Assembly (NCBI GenBank): GCA_948099385.1
Contig: CANUEZ040000029.1
Coordinates: 3,193,501-3,257,500 of the forward strand
Direction of reading: 5' to 3'
Source: Fasciola hepatica
Taxonomy: Eukaryota; Platyhelminthes; Trematoda; Plagiorchiida; Fasciolidae
Length of the DNA: 64,000 nucleotides
Shown here: piece after piece, positions 11,400 through 23,079 of the stretch
Layout of the letters: every line of letters begins with the position of its first letter
How positions within the stretch are numbered: position 1 is the stretch's first letter
Notes under the pieces: generated by a model
The model's database searches: none
Told to the model about the DNA's origin: nothing
Seen by the model: only the letters and a program-made list of their open reading frames with translations
Position numbers and translations under genes: made by a program

Positions 11400-13030
11400 A
11401 TATTTGGGGCTTAAAGGGAAAATCTGTAGCAACACGAATGCAAACTGTGACTGAGAAGGTTTGACTTGCAGCGGGTGTTTATTCCAGATTCTGGAGTGTA
11501 TAAAGAGAAAAAAACTTTGAGCGAAGTACGGTCTTCGCAAGGGGTGTGGTTATGATATACTGTCTATCACGGAGTAAATATCCAGTATCCGGGGGGGGGG
11601 GAACCATAACTGGTTGAAGGAATGAGACTGCTAAGTCAGTGGGTTACACAGTAACACAGGGTCGAGCTTGATGCGACGAAGCCATAATGGTTGGACTTTG
11701 AGGCAAGTGCATCGTCCTCTATAGTTTGGGTTTGTCGACCATCCAATAAGCTGCTTTGTGAATCTTCTCTGAATACATTCAATAATAATCCTGACGGATT
11801 TTCGCATACTGGAGAAGTTTGAAGAAAAACACTCGCAAATGGGCTTGGTATTTACTTCGTGCATGTAAAGAATGCTCTTTTCAAGCTGATAGGGTCTGAA
11901 TGGAAGACCAATACATATTTTAGCCTTCACCTTTTGCGAGACAACATGTTCGGAAAAGCCAAAAGAGCAAGAATAAGATAATCCAATGTCTTTCTAAAAG
12001 CTAGCTGTCGATGGGTGAACTGCGGATGCATACTGAACCTGGAAGAATCTGGAATCTGTAAGAAAAAATCCTATCACCGGCCGAGAACGGCGTCGCCCTG
12101 GCTGGGCACAATTCGCCTAAAGTGGCTAAGCCAGCAGAGGCCTTAGGAATGGTAGTACTGAGGTTGCCAGTCAAAAAAGTGTAAACCACCTTGATGATCT
12201 TCGAAAACAAGAACGGCTTGTCATTAAGTACTGTCAGAAACATGAATCGAGTATAGGATTAAAAGAAGGGGGTCTAAACATCAACCTGAATGACACCGCT
12301 ATCAACAGGCCCAGGGCCAGAGGTGTGCCAGACAGTTTAAACTACCTGTCAGCGATGGGATAATTAGGATGAAAAACAAGAAAGCAGTGGGTTGACGATG
12401 CCAAAGGATCGCAGCTTTGCTAAAAGACGGGGGTGATGTAAGCGATCCAATACCCCGGATAAGTCTGGATAAGGTATAACGAAGGATCCCCCACTTCCAG
12501 CTGGGTCAGTGACGAGATTCAGTAAATCATACTGACAAGTCATGCGGGAATGTGAACGGAGGAATCCATGTTGATTGTCATTAATATGGTTGAGGATCAA
12601 TAAGTAGTTGATAATGTAATCTTTTACTATTTTTTACAATATTGCGGACGAAATTGGGGTATGGTTCATAGGGCGATAGTAGGATACCTGGTGTGAAGGT
12701 GTCTTTTTATGAATAAGAACAGATACCAGGGGCTTCCGACTAGTAAATATGGTTCTACCAATAAGTGAAAGAATGAAGTTGAGCAGCAAAGTAGAGAAAT
12801 CCGGGACGCCATTGACAACAGCAACTGGCGGCAGACCATCAGGACCCAATCGAGCGGAGGGTTTGCTATTAGAAGATAGCTTGGTAATATTTCTGGCTTC
12901 AAGGGTTATGGTACAGAGGACGAAACCTGCAATGAGAAGAGAATGGGGAAGAGCCATGACAGTGGCCGGGGTCACCGCTGAGGCAAAGAATGCATTGGGG
13001 GCCTCGGCCATGCAAAGTGGGGGGCGCATA
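11400..13030 (-). pseudogene. LINE-A ORF2 relic: RT and C-terminal part
   Basis: In minus-strand order the pieces are a linker (MAEAPNAFFAS against IAEAFNSFFAS), LGPDGLPPVAVVNG (RT entry), YYRPMNHTPI, a palm part with LLNLVTDPA and LRSFGIVNPLLS, and a thumb/C-terminal part IQRRFTKQLIGWS and LQVQPLWLRRIK-like (11631-11930). The final C-terminal remnant runs to about 11400. The RT motif A aspartate region and the FADD box are broken. The copy is 5'-truncated in the linker near 13030: no endonuclease or ORF1 lies above it. Many stops make it non-functional. Confidence 0.9.
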
Positions 13031-13505
13031 ATTTGTTCATTTAAAGCAGCTGAACTTGCATATCAAACTTATTTCGACTTCGCCGGTCCTTATTTTGGCT
13101 ACAAACTGCCCGATATTGGAATAGTGTTGCGAACACTACGGAGATAATGTGGTGGTTCAGAGGACATTGTAAATGATACTGCCAAACACAGCTTCGTGGC
13201 TACCTGCGATGAGGAGCTCGAACCATTTACCGTCGCCAAGGACAGATACAGCAAAACCCACCGATCTTGGCTATTCCAAACCTACCCGTTTTTTATGATT
13301 TTCCTTTTGTACGAACCAGTCCTGCAACACGTTCAACGCGCTTTTCCGCGGCCCTATCTTCTAGCCACTGGTTTAGATAAGAATTTCAGTACGTTCCGCC
13401 AATTCGGGTATCGCGAGTACTGAAGATACACTGCCTGGTGGGTTCGAAGCTCTCTTGAACAAGGACACTGAGGGTTTTTCCTGCATTGGCTGGCCCAGGA
13501 AGGGC
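13031..13505. other. No gene recognised, target DNA of the solo LTR
   Basis: A 75-codon frame (13196-13423, plus) has no recognisable motif. The upper edge ends in AGGGC, one copy of the target duplication made by the BEL insertion. Confidence 0.5.
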
Positions 13506-13881
13506 TGTAACGAACGTTTGAGCAATGCGTAGCCAAATTCACAACGGATTCCGAAATCAAAAGACGATTATCCACGATATTCTACGATACTAGATTATTA
13601 CATGAACAATGACGTAAAAAATATACAAACCTCAATAATACGATCACGAGGACTCAAAAACGAGAAACCGAATAGCAGCGTGTGAGCAAACAGCACGTAA
13701 GTCGCGCAAGTCCTGAGCAAGGATGTGCTAAAGTAGCGCTCTGGGCGCAACCAAACAACAATTGGTCCATAAAAACAACCAGTTCGTAAAGACAAGTCAA
13801 TAGTGTAGGCAAATGAGTGATGTTAGGAAAAACACTGAATCGCGAGGGAAAAAGGGGGATTTTCCACGATCGGCTGTTACA
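13506..13881 (-). mobile_element. Solo BEL/Pao LTR with 5-bp target duplication
   Basis: A complete 376-bp LTR in minus orientation, starting (sense) TGTAACAGCCG and ending CGTTACA, the same length as the 5' LTR at 44335-44710. AGGGC lies at 13501-13505 and again at 13882-13886, a perfect 5-bp duplication of the kind BEL/Pao integrases make. No internal sequence remains, so it is the product of recombination between the two LTRs of a former full element. I count only four differences from the 44335 LTR. Confidence 0.97.
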
Positions 13882-14029
13882 AGGGCTGGGGCGGTTGCCT
13901 AGACGAATCTAACTTCACTGCCCCTGCCGGCGGGCAGTTGTGTGCTTTTGCCTGTGTTCGGTGGACATTTCAACCTTGTAAACACGTCGCTCATTTTATC
14001 AATGTCCTGTTACAACTGATTGGAAGCCG

Positions 14030-14960
14030 TTTCCCCTCGTTTGACGTCCCCAACGAACAAGAAACTGGATAATCGAGGGCTACCACTAGGTCATTCACGT
14101 ACTTACAGAGCAGCTACGGGCCGTGCAACTATTCCGGAGGCAATCAGCTGCACCCCTTTACCAGCTCGGATCCAACTTTTTCAATCAAAAAGGGACCTCG
14201 GGGATGGCTACGCCCTAACCCATCTCATACTTGCGGGACCGTCCGAAGCGCCTTCTATTTGGCAGCAAATGGCCAGCGGTTCACTGATTCAAAGGCTTTC
14301 TGGAAGTCCAGATAACATACTTTCACTGATGCTCCTCGGCCGGGTCCTGAAGTACTTCATCGATGAAGGATGGTGGATTGGTAAGGCAGGACCTTCCCTC
14401 ATTGAAGCCGTGTCGCCCTGCGGCAAACAAACGGTGATGTACCAAATGCTCAGGCAGGCGGTCCTTGACCCTTCCTTCAAGAATTTTGAGCACAGAAGAT
14501 AGCAAGCTTACGGACAGGTGATTTGAAGCCACTTCTTTTCCACCACCCTTATGGCTGAGGAGCGTCTGCCCCAATTTCCAGCAAACCGGCACCATTTTCC
14601 GGTTCGGGGGTACACTGAAAAGCTGCCCAAGCGCCTTTGACGATACGGTGGCAAGAGGCTCAAGAATGAAGCGGTGAACTCCACCTGGTCCCTTCGGTTT
14701 GCTTTCACCCATGCTGCTTAGAGAAGGCCCCACATCCCCGGTGCAGACGATCCTGACGTCTGTTAGAGCAACTGGCCAGGTGGCGGTAATCTAAAGCGGT
14801 GTCCTAACACTTTGGCCGTGCTCTCCTGATTGTTTTCCAAAGTCTGCTCTTCTCCTGGACCCTGGTTGCTATCACACGGTTGGTAATAGCTGCACAAACC
14901 ACGGGGACCCTTAGGGAGGCTCTGGACTGGGCTTAGTTGAAGTCAGTCTCAGGAAAAATC
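14030..14960 (-). pseudogene. LINE-B (CR1-like) RT relic with linker
   Basis: The minus strand has a linker part (TRVQEKSRLWKTIRRAR) upstream of an open stretch 14323-14733 with GPGGVHRFILEPLA, HKGGGKEVASNHLSVSLLS and AAGRHGFNEGRSCLTN. These match RT blocks of CR1-like LINEs: GPDG..P..LK, HKKG....NYRPVSL and QHGF..GRS. Further along, DFQKAFESVNHWP is motif A and CKYVNDL is the piece before motif C. Motif C itself (ADD) and everything after it are missing where the relic ends near 14030. Its sequence differs enough from the other LINE-B relics to suggest another subfamily. Confidence 0.85.
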
Positions 14961-17900
14961 TTAGTCTCATGCCCTGGTCCTGGTTAGTAATTCGTCTGAC
15001 ACTCCCGCTGCACTCTTATGACACGGTCGCTTACCCTTGCTTATCGCAACATGTCATGGTGACTACCTCGTGATCGTAAACCACACCACGCCTTGCGTTT
15101 CTCTGTTTGACTACCACAGTGGCTTGCCTGGAAGCTTAAAGGGCTCTAGTGGAGCCAGTTTACCGGTGGGCCAGAGAAGGTTTTGTTTGGTGGCTTCCAA
15201 TCTGTATTCGACCCCGTGGTCACCGGCACACCGGTCACGACTCCCCGGTGCCTCCTGAAAAGCAGCTGGCCTCAGCCTCTTAAAGTACTTCCGCGACTAT
15301 CCAGCGGGGCCTTGTACTGTAGGTCAGCCAAGTCCTCTGGGTATCGAGTGAACATCGGATAGAGCAAACTTCGGGGATGCCTTTCCTTACACAATGCAGG
15401 CGGGTTTGGGCAATAAGGGAGCTGCACAACGGTAACTTCCTTGATCATTTTCCGACCGAAGTTGTTTTCGTGTGACCAGTGCTCCTATTTCTTCTCCTGA
15501 GAACCAGATTACACAGAAAATATTGCTTGGTGGTTTTGGAGAGGGGATTAGCCCACACACACTGAGAGCTACAACAGCTTCAGTAAACCTGCAACACGTG
15601 TGTCTTTGTCCTGAAATCTGGCTCTCTCTTTCTCCAATAAGGAAAGGGTGTTCCTAAGGAAGTGACTTCTCTGCACCGCCTCCGGCGGCTCGGATATGCT
15701 CTACGTATGCCTGCCCATCATCTACCTTACTGTGCACTATTCACCCGCGTTGGATAAGGCTGGAAGAAGTGATACAGCTCTGTGTTCATGGCTCGGTGTA
15801 GTCGTGTGAAGTAAGCAGTAACATTGACTTCGGTCAGTGCTTCCCGCTTCCCTGGTTGGAGCCCTAGGGGTGAAAACTGTCTTCAAGTAGAGACGCTTAG
15901 AAAAGCTGCCCAAAATGGAAGTCAGTGGCCCGAACGATGTGCTGCTTGCCTGTCAAAATCTGGTCCTCCCCAAACGCAAAGGTCACTACTGGAAATAGTT
16001 ACGCAGAGAACAACGACAAAAAGCGTACTGTGAAAAAGAAAAGGAACCACAGAACTTTATGTTCATTAACTGTCTACTTCAAGGCGTCGTACTCCCATTT
16101 TCATACTTTTTTTCGTTTTCGTGTTGCTTTGGCTCTACGCTTGATTTCAGGCCGGTGTAATATGTGTACGTATTACTCACTTGTCTGCTTGCTCGCTGCC
16201 CTCCCAACAATTACTACCGGGTTTTATGTTTAAGTTTAAACAACTAAGTGGGGTGAAACCGTGGCATATTCTCCTACTAATCACGAATGCAATAGTTGCA
16301 GCTGGCATCTGATCTAGGAGCCTGTAAACAGTGGGTACCATAATTCGCCAGCGGAACTTGGGAAAGCCATTGACTTCTATGTGGCAGCCATGTACTGTGC
16401 ACTCGGTGATTGCTTGGCTTCCGTTGTCCAACTGTTTTCTCACATCCCTTCAGGCCGTTGGAAAGTAATTTCACACCAAGGCCCCCAGCTAGATTATCCG
16501 TCACCTCGGCCGCGGCGAGAACACGATTTGCCATCCACGGCCCAAGCACCAACAAGCTTTACCTGTCAGGCGACAGAAAGTTCATATAAATGTATATATA
16601 TAGATTTTGCACCCCCCAAGTTAAGCACGATGCCGAAGCAGCAACTGCAACTAGAGAAATAGGAAGGGGGGGGGGTAGGGTCCTCTCTTTGAAAGCTTGT
16701 GACCGATCGAGTGGCCCGTGCGACTTTTGGATGGCAGTTGACGAATCGGGGATACTCGATGTGATCTAGTTAGTCTGACTCCATTCGGAGTAGCTGAGTA
16801 GGAGCCAACAGGCGATGACCTTATTGGTGGAGGGTTACATTGGCGCACATCAGGTTCTTCTCTACGGATTTTTGTGGCTTTTATCTATGGAGCTCGCAGC
16901 CAGGCGCAAAACTTGGTACACCTTCAAGCAATGCCCCTGGTCGCCCGTTATTACTCGTAGCGAGCAGCTGCTTATTAGCAGCTAGCCACCAGCATGGGCT
17001 CCCTCACGTCCGTGACCTGGAGACCTCTACTGCAGTATTCCGCTATGCCCCCATATCCACCGCAAATTAGAGGAATACCGACATGGCGACACTTGACCTG
17101 CTGCTACACAACTTAGCTATGGAACTTGCAGTAACAGACAAAGTTATACTGCCTGCCGGTACAAAAAGGGCTAACTAAAGGTCTCAGAGTATCTTATGAG
17201 CCCCGCGATCAGTTTGAAAAGGACTCAGCTGTGAAAGCCTGTCAGTTCTTGGGAGCAACCGCTTATTCTGTTACGTCGGACAAAGAGTAGGTTATTCATC
17301 TCTCAGATAAGCTCCATTTCTGGTGGAGTTACATCTCCGTCAGCAGTAAGTGCGTGACCGATCAGATCTCAGATGGCCTTTATCAACAGCGTACAGCCGT
17401 GACAAGCGCAACTGTATTTCATGTTACATACCAGCGCAAGAGTGCATCAGAAGAGGTATATTCCATGTAGCCCCAAAGGCCCTCTGCTTGAGTAGGGATA
17501 ACCGGCCAACAGACCCGGAGACTTGGAGTGGATCACAACATAAGGTCCTAGTGGGTTATGCAGCCTGAAAGACATTAGAGCTAGCTGGATTGTGAGAAAT
17601 GTTTGTGTCTGATGAAAGTTTCGTCACCCTGGGTTTTGCGATAGAGATATCTTCTCTGTATTTGGATTCTATTAAAGACCTCCGTAAATTCTACAGAAGA
17701 TAGAATCATATTCTCAGGGGTCACGCAGTGCCAACTCTTGAAAGTCCCAGCCTATGTCTGCCGTGTTCCGGCTATCGGCGGAGTACTCAGTGGTGAATGT
17801 TCACTTCCATGTTAAGAGGACTCCGGGAGCCTGAGTTTGGAACCAAGCGACAAGTGGTAACCAAAAGACCTGGATAAGACTACACGGAGGTAGGAAACAC

Positions 17901-18815
17901 AAAAAGGAGCTTCTACTTATCACTTCAAATAACACGTTTCCTCTACGGCACTCAAAGCGGGGCTGGCCCTTGCCCTACCAGAAGCCGTTTTTAGGTGCGA
18001 CGAGTGCGCCTCTAATATTTGTATTTGCATGACAGACTTTTGCAAGATGCATGCTTACATTTTAGTTAAAAATGTTCCGACAAGACTGATGTAGAAACAA
18101 ACAAAATATACAACATGGCCGCCAAAGACTTATAAGAGTGAAAGGGGAAAGAAAATACTGACCAAATTCAGAAAGAAATTCTGTTCTACTATTGTCTTCG
18201 TTTGTCAGTACCCACGCCAGGTAGGGCGCAAGGGAGTTCCCGTGCAGAATAATTCTGGGAAAAAATTGTTAAAATTCAGACAAGATAGATGAGAGGACGA
18301 TACAGAGATGCATCCGAGTGAAGTGGATGCTTTGGATCCCGCATTATATTGTGGGATGGAGTTACTCAAGGTTTATTATGTGGTACGACTAGTTTATTCA
18401 CAAAAAAGTCAAAGGAGAGCGATGAAACGTGGCTAACAATTACCGATCCGCGGCTAAGGGCCTTGCTACCTTGTTTCAAAAGGCCGGGGGAAGTTACAGG
18501 AGGACAATAAAATAAGACCGGAATAACACATCGAACCGTCATTATCGAGATTAGTAAAACTGGATCAGTGCGACAGCTGATGTACGACGTCACTCTACAT
18601 TAGGAAGAGAAAAGAAGAAGGTATATAATCTGCAAAACAAAAAGAGAAACCTCATGAGCCAAAGCCCGGTAAGTGTGTCACATCATCCTAACTTGCCCTA
18701 ATCGAACGACGAAATGGCCACTGCAAACCTGCTCACTACAATCGCAAAAATTCAAACCACGTGCAACTCATACAAACCAGGTCGGATCGGATCAGATCAG
18801 AGCATAGGACTGGCG
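14961..18815. other. No gene recognised, long unassigned stretch
   Basis: I examined both strands and found no aligned retroelement domain. Frames reach 102 codons (15925-16233, plus) but have no motif, signal peptide or zinc-binding pattern. The lower part might hold the decayed endonuclease of the minus-strand LINE-B relic, but I could not show it. A run of 10 G is at 16666-16675. This is one of the few stretches that could be older unique DNA. Confidence 0.4.
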
Positions 18816-18816
18816 G

Positions 18817-19047
18817 CTAATGCCAATGATAGTCCAGCTTCATCCACCTGAGGGCCCCCAGGCCCCAACGCGCTTTAGCGTTCTTGGATCCTCTGCCTCT
18901 CAGTAGCTCGGAGCGTGGCGCATCGGGAAGTCTGTCACAGAGAGCAGCCGAGAGCAGCATTTTAGTAGGGTAAGCCTCGGCTACCAACAGGTTCATTCTT
19001 CGTACGAGGGTCAAGGCCTCCAGATATAAGCTGTTGCCAAATGGCAT
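18817..19047 (-). other. Unassigned 76-codon frame
   Basis: The frame contains LLSAALCDRLPDAPRSELLRG, which has the look of a decayed gag-like or retroelement helix-rich segment, but no family can be named. It lies just downstream (minus strand) of the LINE-B C-terminal relic. It could equally be chance. Confidence 0.25.
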
Positions 19048-19204
19048 GGAAAATGATCTGGAGGAACGAGGAGGTACTCCGGAGGGACACTGAGATGGGC
19101 TGTAATGACTGAGGAAGAGAAGGGAGAACGAGAAGTGGAAGGAGAAGAAGAGAGGGAAGAAGAGGACTGCCGAAGCGGGCTAAGTTACTACGGCTCAAGT
19201 TGCT

Positions 19205-19690
19205 GATTCACGAGTGGTCCGGAAGGGCATGTGTCCCGGCAGCTTCCAGTCTTCTCTTGAACGCGGCCACATTATCCGCTTCCACAACCGCCTTGGGAAG
19301 TTCATTCCAGTTGTTAACTACACCGCAAGCAAACAACTGGGTCCTGATGGGTTTGTTGGCTGTCGGCCTGAGTAGTTCCATCTTGCGCCCACGGAGACCG
19401 AGGTTCCCCGTCGAGGACGGAAAACTGCTCGCTCGTGGCCGATGACTAATTTAATTGTTTCATTGGTTCAACCAATTTCCTCCACCCTCTCCTGCTCTGG
19501 CACATGGTGCTATTTGCCTTGCTAGCAGCCTCCAGATATTTCACCGAGGGCTTAAAGCCCACTTGAAATGATCACGCCCAACTCCCTCGACTCACATTTC
19601 TGAAATATTGGTTCCGGGTTGTTCGGGTCAAACCGCTGCGTTCCGCTGATTCCCTCGGCAACTAAAAAAGAGAATTTTGCCAGATTCAGA
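19205..19690 (-). pseudogene. LINE-B (CR1-like) ORF2 C-terminal relic
   Basis: On the minus strand ELGVIISS is followed, after a frameshift, by FKPSVKYLEAASKAN, the thumb segment typical of CR1-like RTs. Downstream, LFACGVVNNWNELPKAVVEA and AAFKRRLEAAG match the usual C-terminus (RVVNLWN.LP..VV.A....FK..LD). About 100 residues expected between these pieces are missing, so the copy has an internal deletion. A C/T-rich sense strand follows. Confidence 0.8.
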
Positions 19691-20762
19691 TGTCAGCTCC
19701 AAGCTAAGGTCTGAACAGATCACAGCACTTCAGGTCGGGTCAGTCCAAGTCACACTGGACTGATAGTTGCCGGTGCCAATCGGCCTCCAGTATTCTTTCA
19801 GTGGTATGTGCAGGGACCAGCATCCCATACTGCTACTTCGGCAATTTGCCTCAGTTTTGTTGCACGAAGTGGTTCATTTCTTTCGGTTGGTTTGAAAAGA
19901 AAGGGGCAATTCTGAAGTCCTACAATATTTCACGGGTGGGAGGATCGAGTCCAAAGTTTTCCGCGTACTGTGTATGTCTCCTTCCCAAGGTGCCACCGAG
20001 GTCTGGTTCAGGTGCAGGTTTTTTCCGGGACTGCACCGCAGATGGCCAAAATGTCCAGCTTCTCTCACAGTGAGCTCTATGGATCCTTCGGTGCTGTGAC
20101 CATAGGACAGTTTCAGTTACCGTGCCCGCTCGCAATATAAGGTTCACATTTAGCAACAGTGGGCCGCCGCATGGATAGACACGTCAGTTAGATTCGGGAG
20201 GAGAGAAACGGAGATGGAAGACCAGACGACGGAGTAGGGGATAAGGCCAAAAGTAATGATGAAAGGGTAGTGAATGGATACTTGCAGGGCGAGGAGGAAA
20301 CCGCGCGCTTGCAGGGCTGTGGAACGACAAATGAGCAAACAGGAGGGAAAAGAGGCAGCAATGGAGAGACAAGGTGAAGAGGTATGGGGAAGCTAAAATA
20401 ACGGACAAAATTGAAGCCAAGTAAACACTAGGTCTAACGGAATATCACCACTCTAAGCAGCTCTATGTTGCCAATCTGTATGACCCAAAATAAAACACTC
20501 GGGTCCATACCCTGTCCAGTCAATGCTTGAAATCAGCAACCGGTAAACTCGACTTTATAAGTCACGCTCTGGTCGACTTTTTGAAGCGCTCTGCGGTGAA
20601 CTAATATTTTGAAGCGTACTGTGGAATAACGGAAGTTGTTCCAAAACATCTTACATACTAGAGTAACCTAGGGGTACGAATTTTATTCGGAGAATCTTTT
20701 GTTTTATTCTCCTCTAAAACCTGGAGTATTTTGTAGTACGTACTACACGTATATTCAAGTGT
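19691..20762. other. No gene recognised; includes a purine-rich patch
   Basis: The segment 20160-20430 is strongly G/A-rich on the plus strand, like the sense complement of a LINE-A 3' UTR in minus orientation, but I could not align it with a named copy. No coding motif was seen in the remainder. Confidence 0.35.
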
Positions 20763-20960
20763 TCATAAATCGCAAACGTTCTTGTAACGGGTGCAGTTTT
20801 TCAGTCCATATCTTGCTATAATTGCTTGCATACCGAAGCTCTGGAGATGTATCCTTCTCTGGCCACCGGATGAGGAAATTGAGTGAGTGAAGTTATCGAA
20901 TGCTATGTATGCAGATAGTGGGCCCATGAAGACTGCCCCGGGATAAGTAGGGATGTACAT
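20763..20960 (-). pseudogene. Possible RT motif-B remnant of a LINE
   Basis: The minus-strand frame contains PGAVFMGPLSAYIAFDNFTH, which resembles PQG.VLGPLLF.IYINDL of LINE RTs at matching spacing. It lies upstream, on the same strand, of the LINE-B thumb relic at 19205-19690, as expected if the two were once parts of one copy now separated by inserted DNA. The match is short and unconfirmed. Confidence 0.3.
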
Positions 20961-21450
20961 CCATTATAGGAACAGCTGGGTAGAATCAATTTGTGGTCTT
21001 GGCAGGGAGGCTGAAAGGTTAGTCCACTTGAGACAATATAAACGGGATGAGGTTCAACTTCTTCCTGAAGACTGCAGAGGCACTGAAAACAGGTCGCCGT
21101 CGTTCTGCGCTTTAACGAGCTCATATGCGGAGGCTCCGGGAAAGCCCGAGATAGAGGTCGTCGAGGTAATAAGGAACCAGGCAAACGGTTGTCTCGTACC
21201 ACCTGCCTCCGTTCCTGTGCAGCAAACTGACACGAGTAAGTGGGTGACGCAGGCACTTAAGAAGACACAAGGTAAGAAGAGGGAAAACAATATAGAGGCG
21301 ACGGACAGAAGCATAAAAGCAGAAACATCCGGATGCCGCAGTCTCGAAATCCGACCGACAGATTTGCAGAGGTTTATCCGGACGCTCATAAAGACATCAA
21401 GTCCTGGGTCACTGATGCTAAGTCCAGAGGAACCGTATATACCGGAATAG
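20953..21450 (+). other. Unassigned 165-codon open frame
   Basis: This open frame is longer than its neighbours, is charged, and lacks any motif I recognise, signal peptide or membrane segment. The opposite strand is open over 20903-21256 and 21054-21389 too, so the openness may be an effect of base composition. It ends just before the LINE-A ORF1 relic. Whether it is coding cannot be judged from one copy. Confidence 0.25.
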
Positions 21451-21539
21451 AAAGCAAGAAGCGATACAGAGAGGCGATGGGTTCATGACGTACTGCAGCT
21501 TGCAGATTTACCATATAATTTCTGCCCAGTTTCACACTT

Positions 21540-22900
21540 TCGAAAGGTCCAACCTTATGACTCATTGTCCCAACCCCCCCCCACATACACGTGCTGAGGT
21601 TCCGAGCGCGTATCAGGCAAACCGCACTTTCAGGCCCAAAAAACCCAGAAACGCTCAAACTCAGTCCGCTGTCAATCTGTTCTCAGTCATCGTCGTTGAG
21701 GTTCATGATGCTGTCTACATGGAGATCAGTGAAGCAGATCAAAAGTGGCGGATCTGTATAACCAGATCCTGTCCATCGATGATATCTTAACAAAAATACC
21801 CCCATCGTCTAGCATAACGGACCAGCTGCTGCAGCCAGTAACCATAGCCTAGACACGGCCGGCAGTTTTTGGACTCACTTGAGATCTTAATTCATTAGTC
21901 TGTTGCTAACTCTAAAAACTCTAAAGTTTATACATCCTGACCAACTGCCTCCGACATCAACGAAACGCTCCATACTGAATGCTTGCACTTGGCACACCAC
22001 GGGTGCTATTGCACTCATCTGCGCAAAAAGGTCACAACCCAATAATTTCCCTTTACGGTTACAATTCACCGATGAAATTATAGCTAAGGAGTTTACAAGC
22101 GGCCAGCAAAGCATGTCCAAAGCCTCCTCATACAAAAGGATCAGAATGTTTCCGGATAAAACACCACCTAAGAGAGGTATTTCGACCATTAAAAGTACCT
22201 AAGCCTGACCAAGGCAACCTGCGCCTGATGAACCAACCTTCCTGCCGCCTGGCTCCCGGTGAGCAACACCTAACACAAAAGTCCTCAGCTGCCTGGGTCT
22301 GACCGCCAGACCTTCCTCAGCCCACCCTCCCATTAAACGGCTCCACTGTTTACCATCGACCTCTGCTCCAACAAAAGACTTCCATGCCCAACCCGTAGTT
22401 AACCCAAAGCAACCCAAGTCTCGGGCACCCAGGCCTGCTGCTGCTTATGCCTGCATGCTGCCTACTGGCTCATCGCCGAAAAAGACTCCATGGAAACCTT
22501 TTGCAACGGTCCACCCATCCTAACACATGTCCGACGTTCTTACGGGCACAAACGGTTCATAGGAGCCATGAAGAACTATATATCCAGGCTGCCTATCCGC
22601 CGACAGAATTTTGGGTCCCCACGGCTTTTAGCTACTCCGGCTACCCGCATGATTCCCCCTGAAGTCTTCTCAGATCCCCATCCAGAGCCCCTACCAAGTA
22701 CTCCAAGTACACCCCAAATAATCCGTGCCTACCGGTGAGCAGGCATAACTCTTCATCACTCCAAAGCGGCACACTCCGCTTCGCAGAATTAGCGTAGTAC
22801 ATAAACTAACCGTCATGCGAAAACGGCCATCAGGGGGCGCGCCATCACCTTTCGAGACCAGACGTTTCTTATCCTTCAAGTAGGCTAAAACAGTTTTTAA
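21540..22900 (+). pseudogene. LINE-A ORF1 relic
   Basis: The stretch 21903-22202 has KRSILNACTWHTTGAIALIC and EIIAKEFTSGQQSMS, which align with LRSILNACYMAHHGSLCTR and NLTAREFITNKRM in the ORF1 at 43340-44334. A proline-rich tail with PRLLATPATRMIPPEV follows (22490-22738), as in that copy beyond the BEL insertion. No zinc knuckle or RRM is visible. Several stops and frameshifts break it. The function of the family's ORF1 is inferred only from its place upstream of the endonuclease/RT ORF. Confidence 0.75.
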
Positions 22901-23079
22901 ACCACCTGGCTACATGCTGGCACCCTCTTCCTCAACTCCGCAATCAACTTCCCTCTGTTCCAGTGATACAGTCATAAAATCTCCGGTTGAGTGGTAATCA
23001 ACTCTCTCGATTGTCAAAACTCAAGTTTTTTCTTGAAAGCTGGATAGGCTAGCCCAACCAACTACAGTTATTTCATCGG

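Noticed and set aside
11591..11601. G homopolymers (also 16666-16675, 31199-31207, 34261-34269) as G-quadruplex or telomere-like sites
   Set aside because: These are single runs, not four spaced tracts, and no telomere repeat is present.
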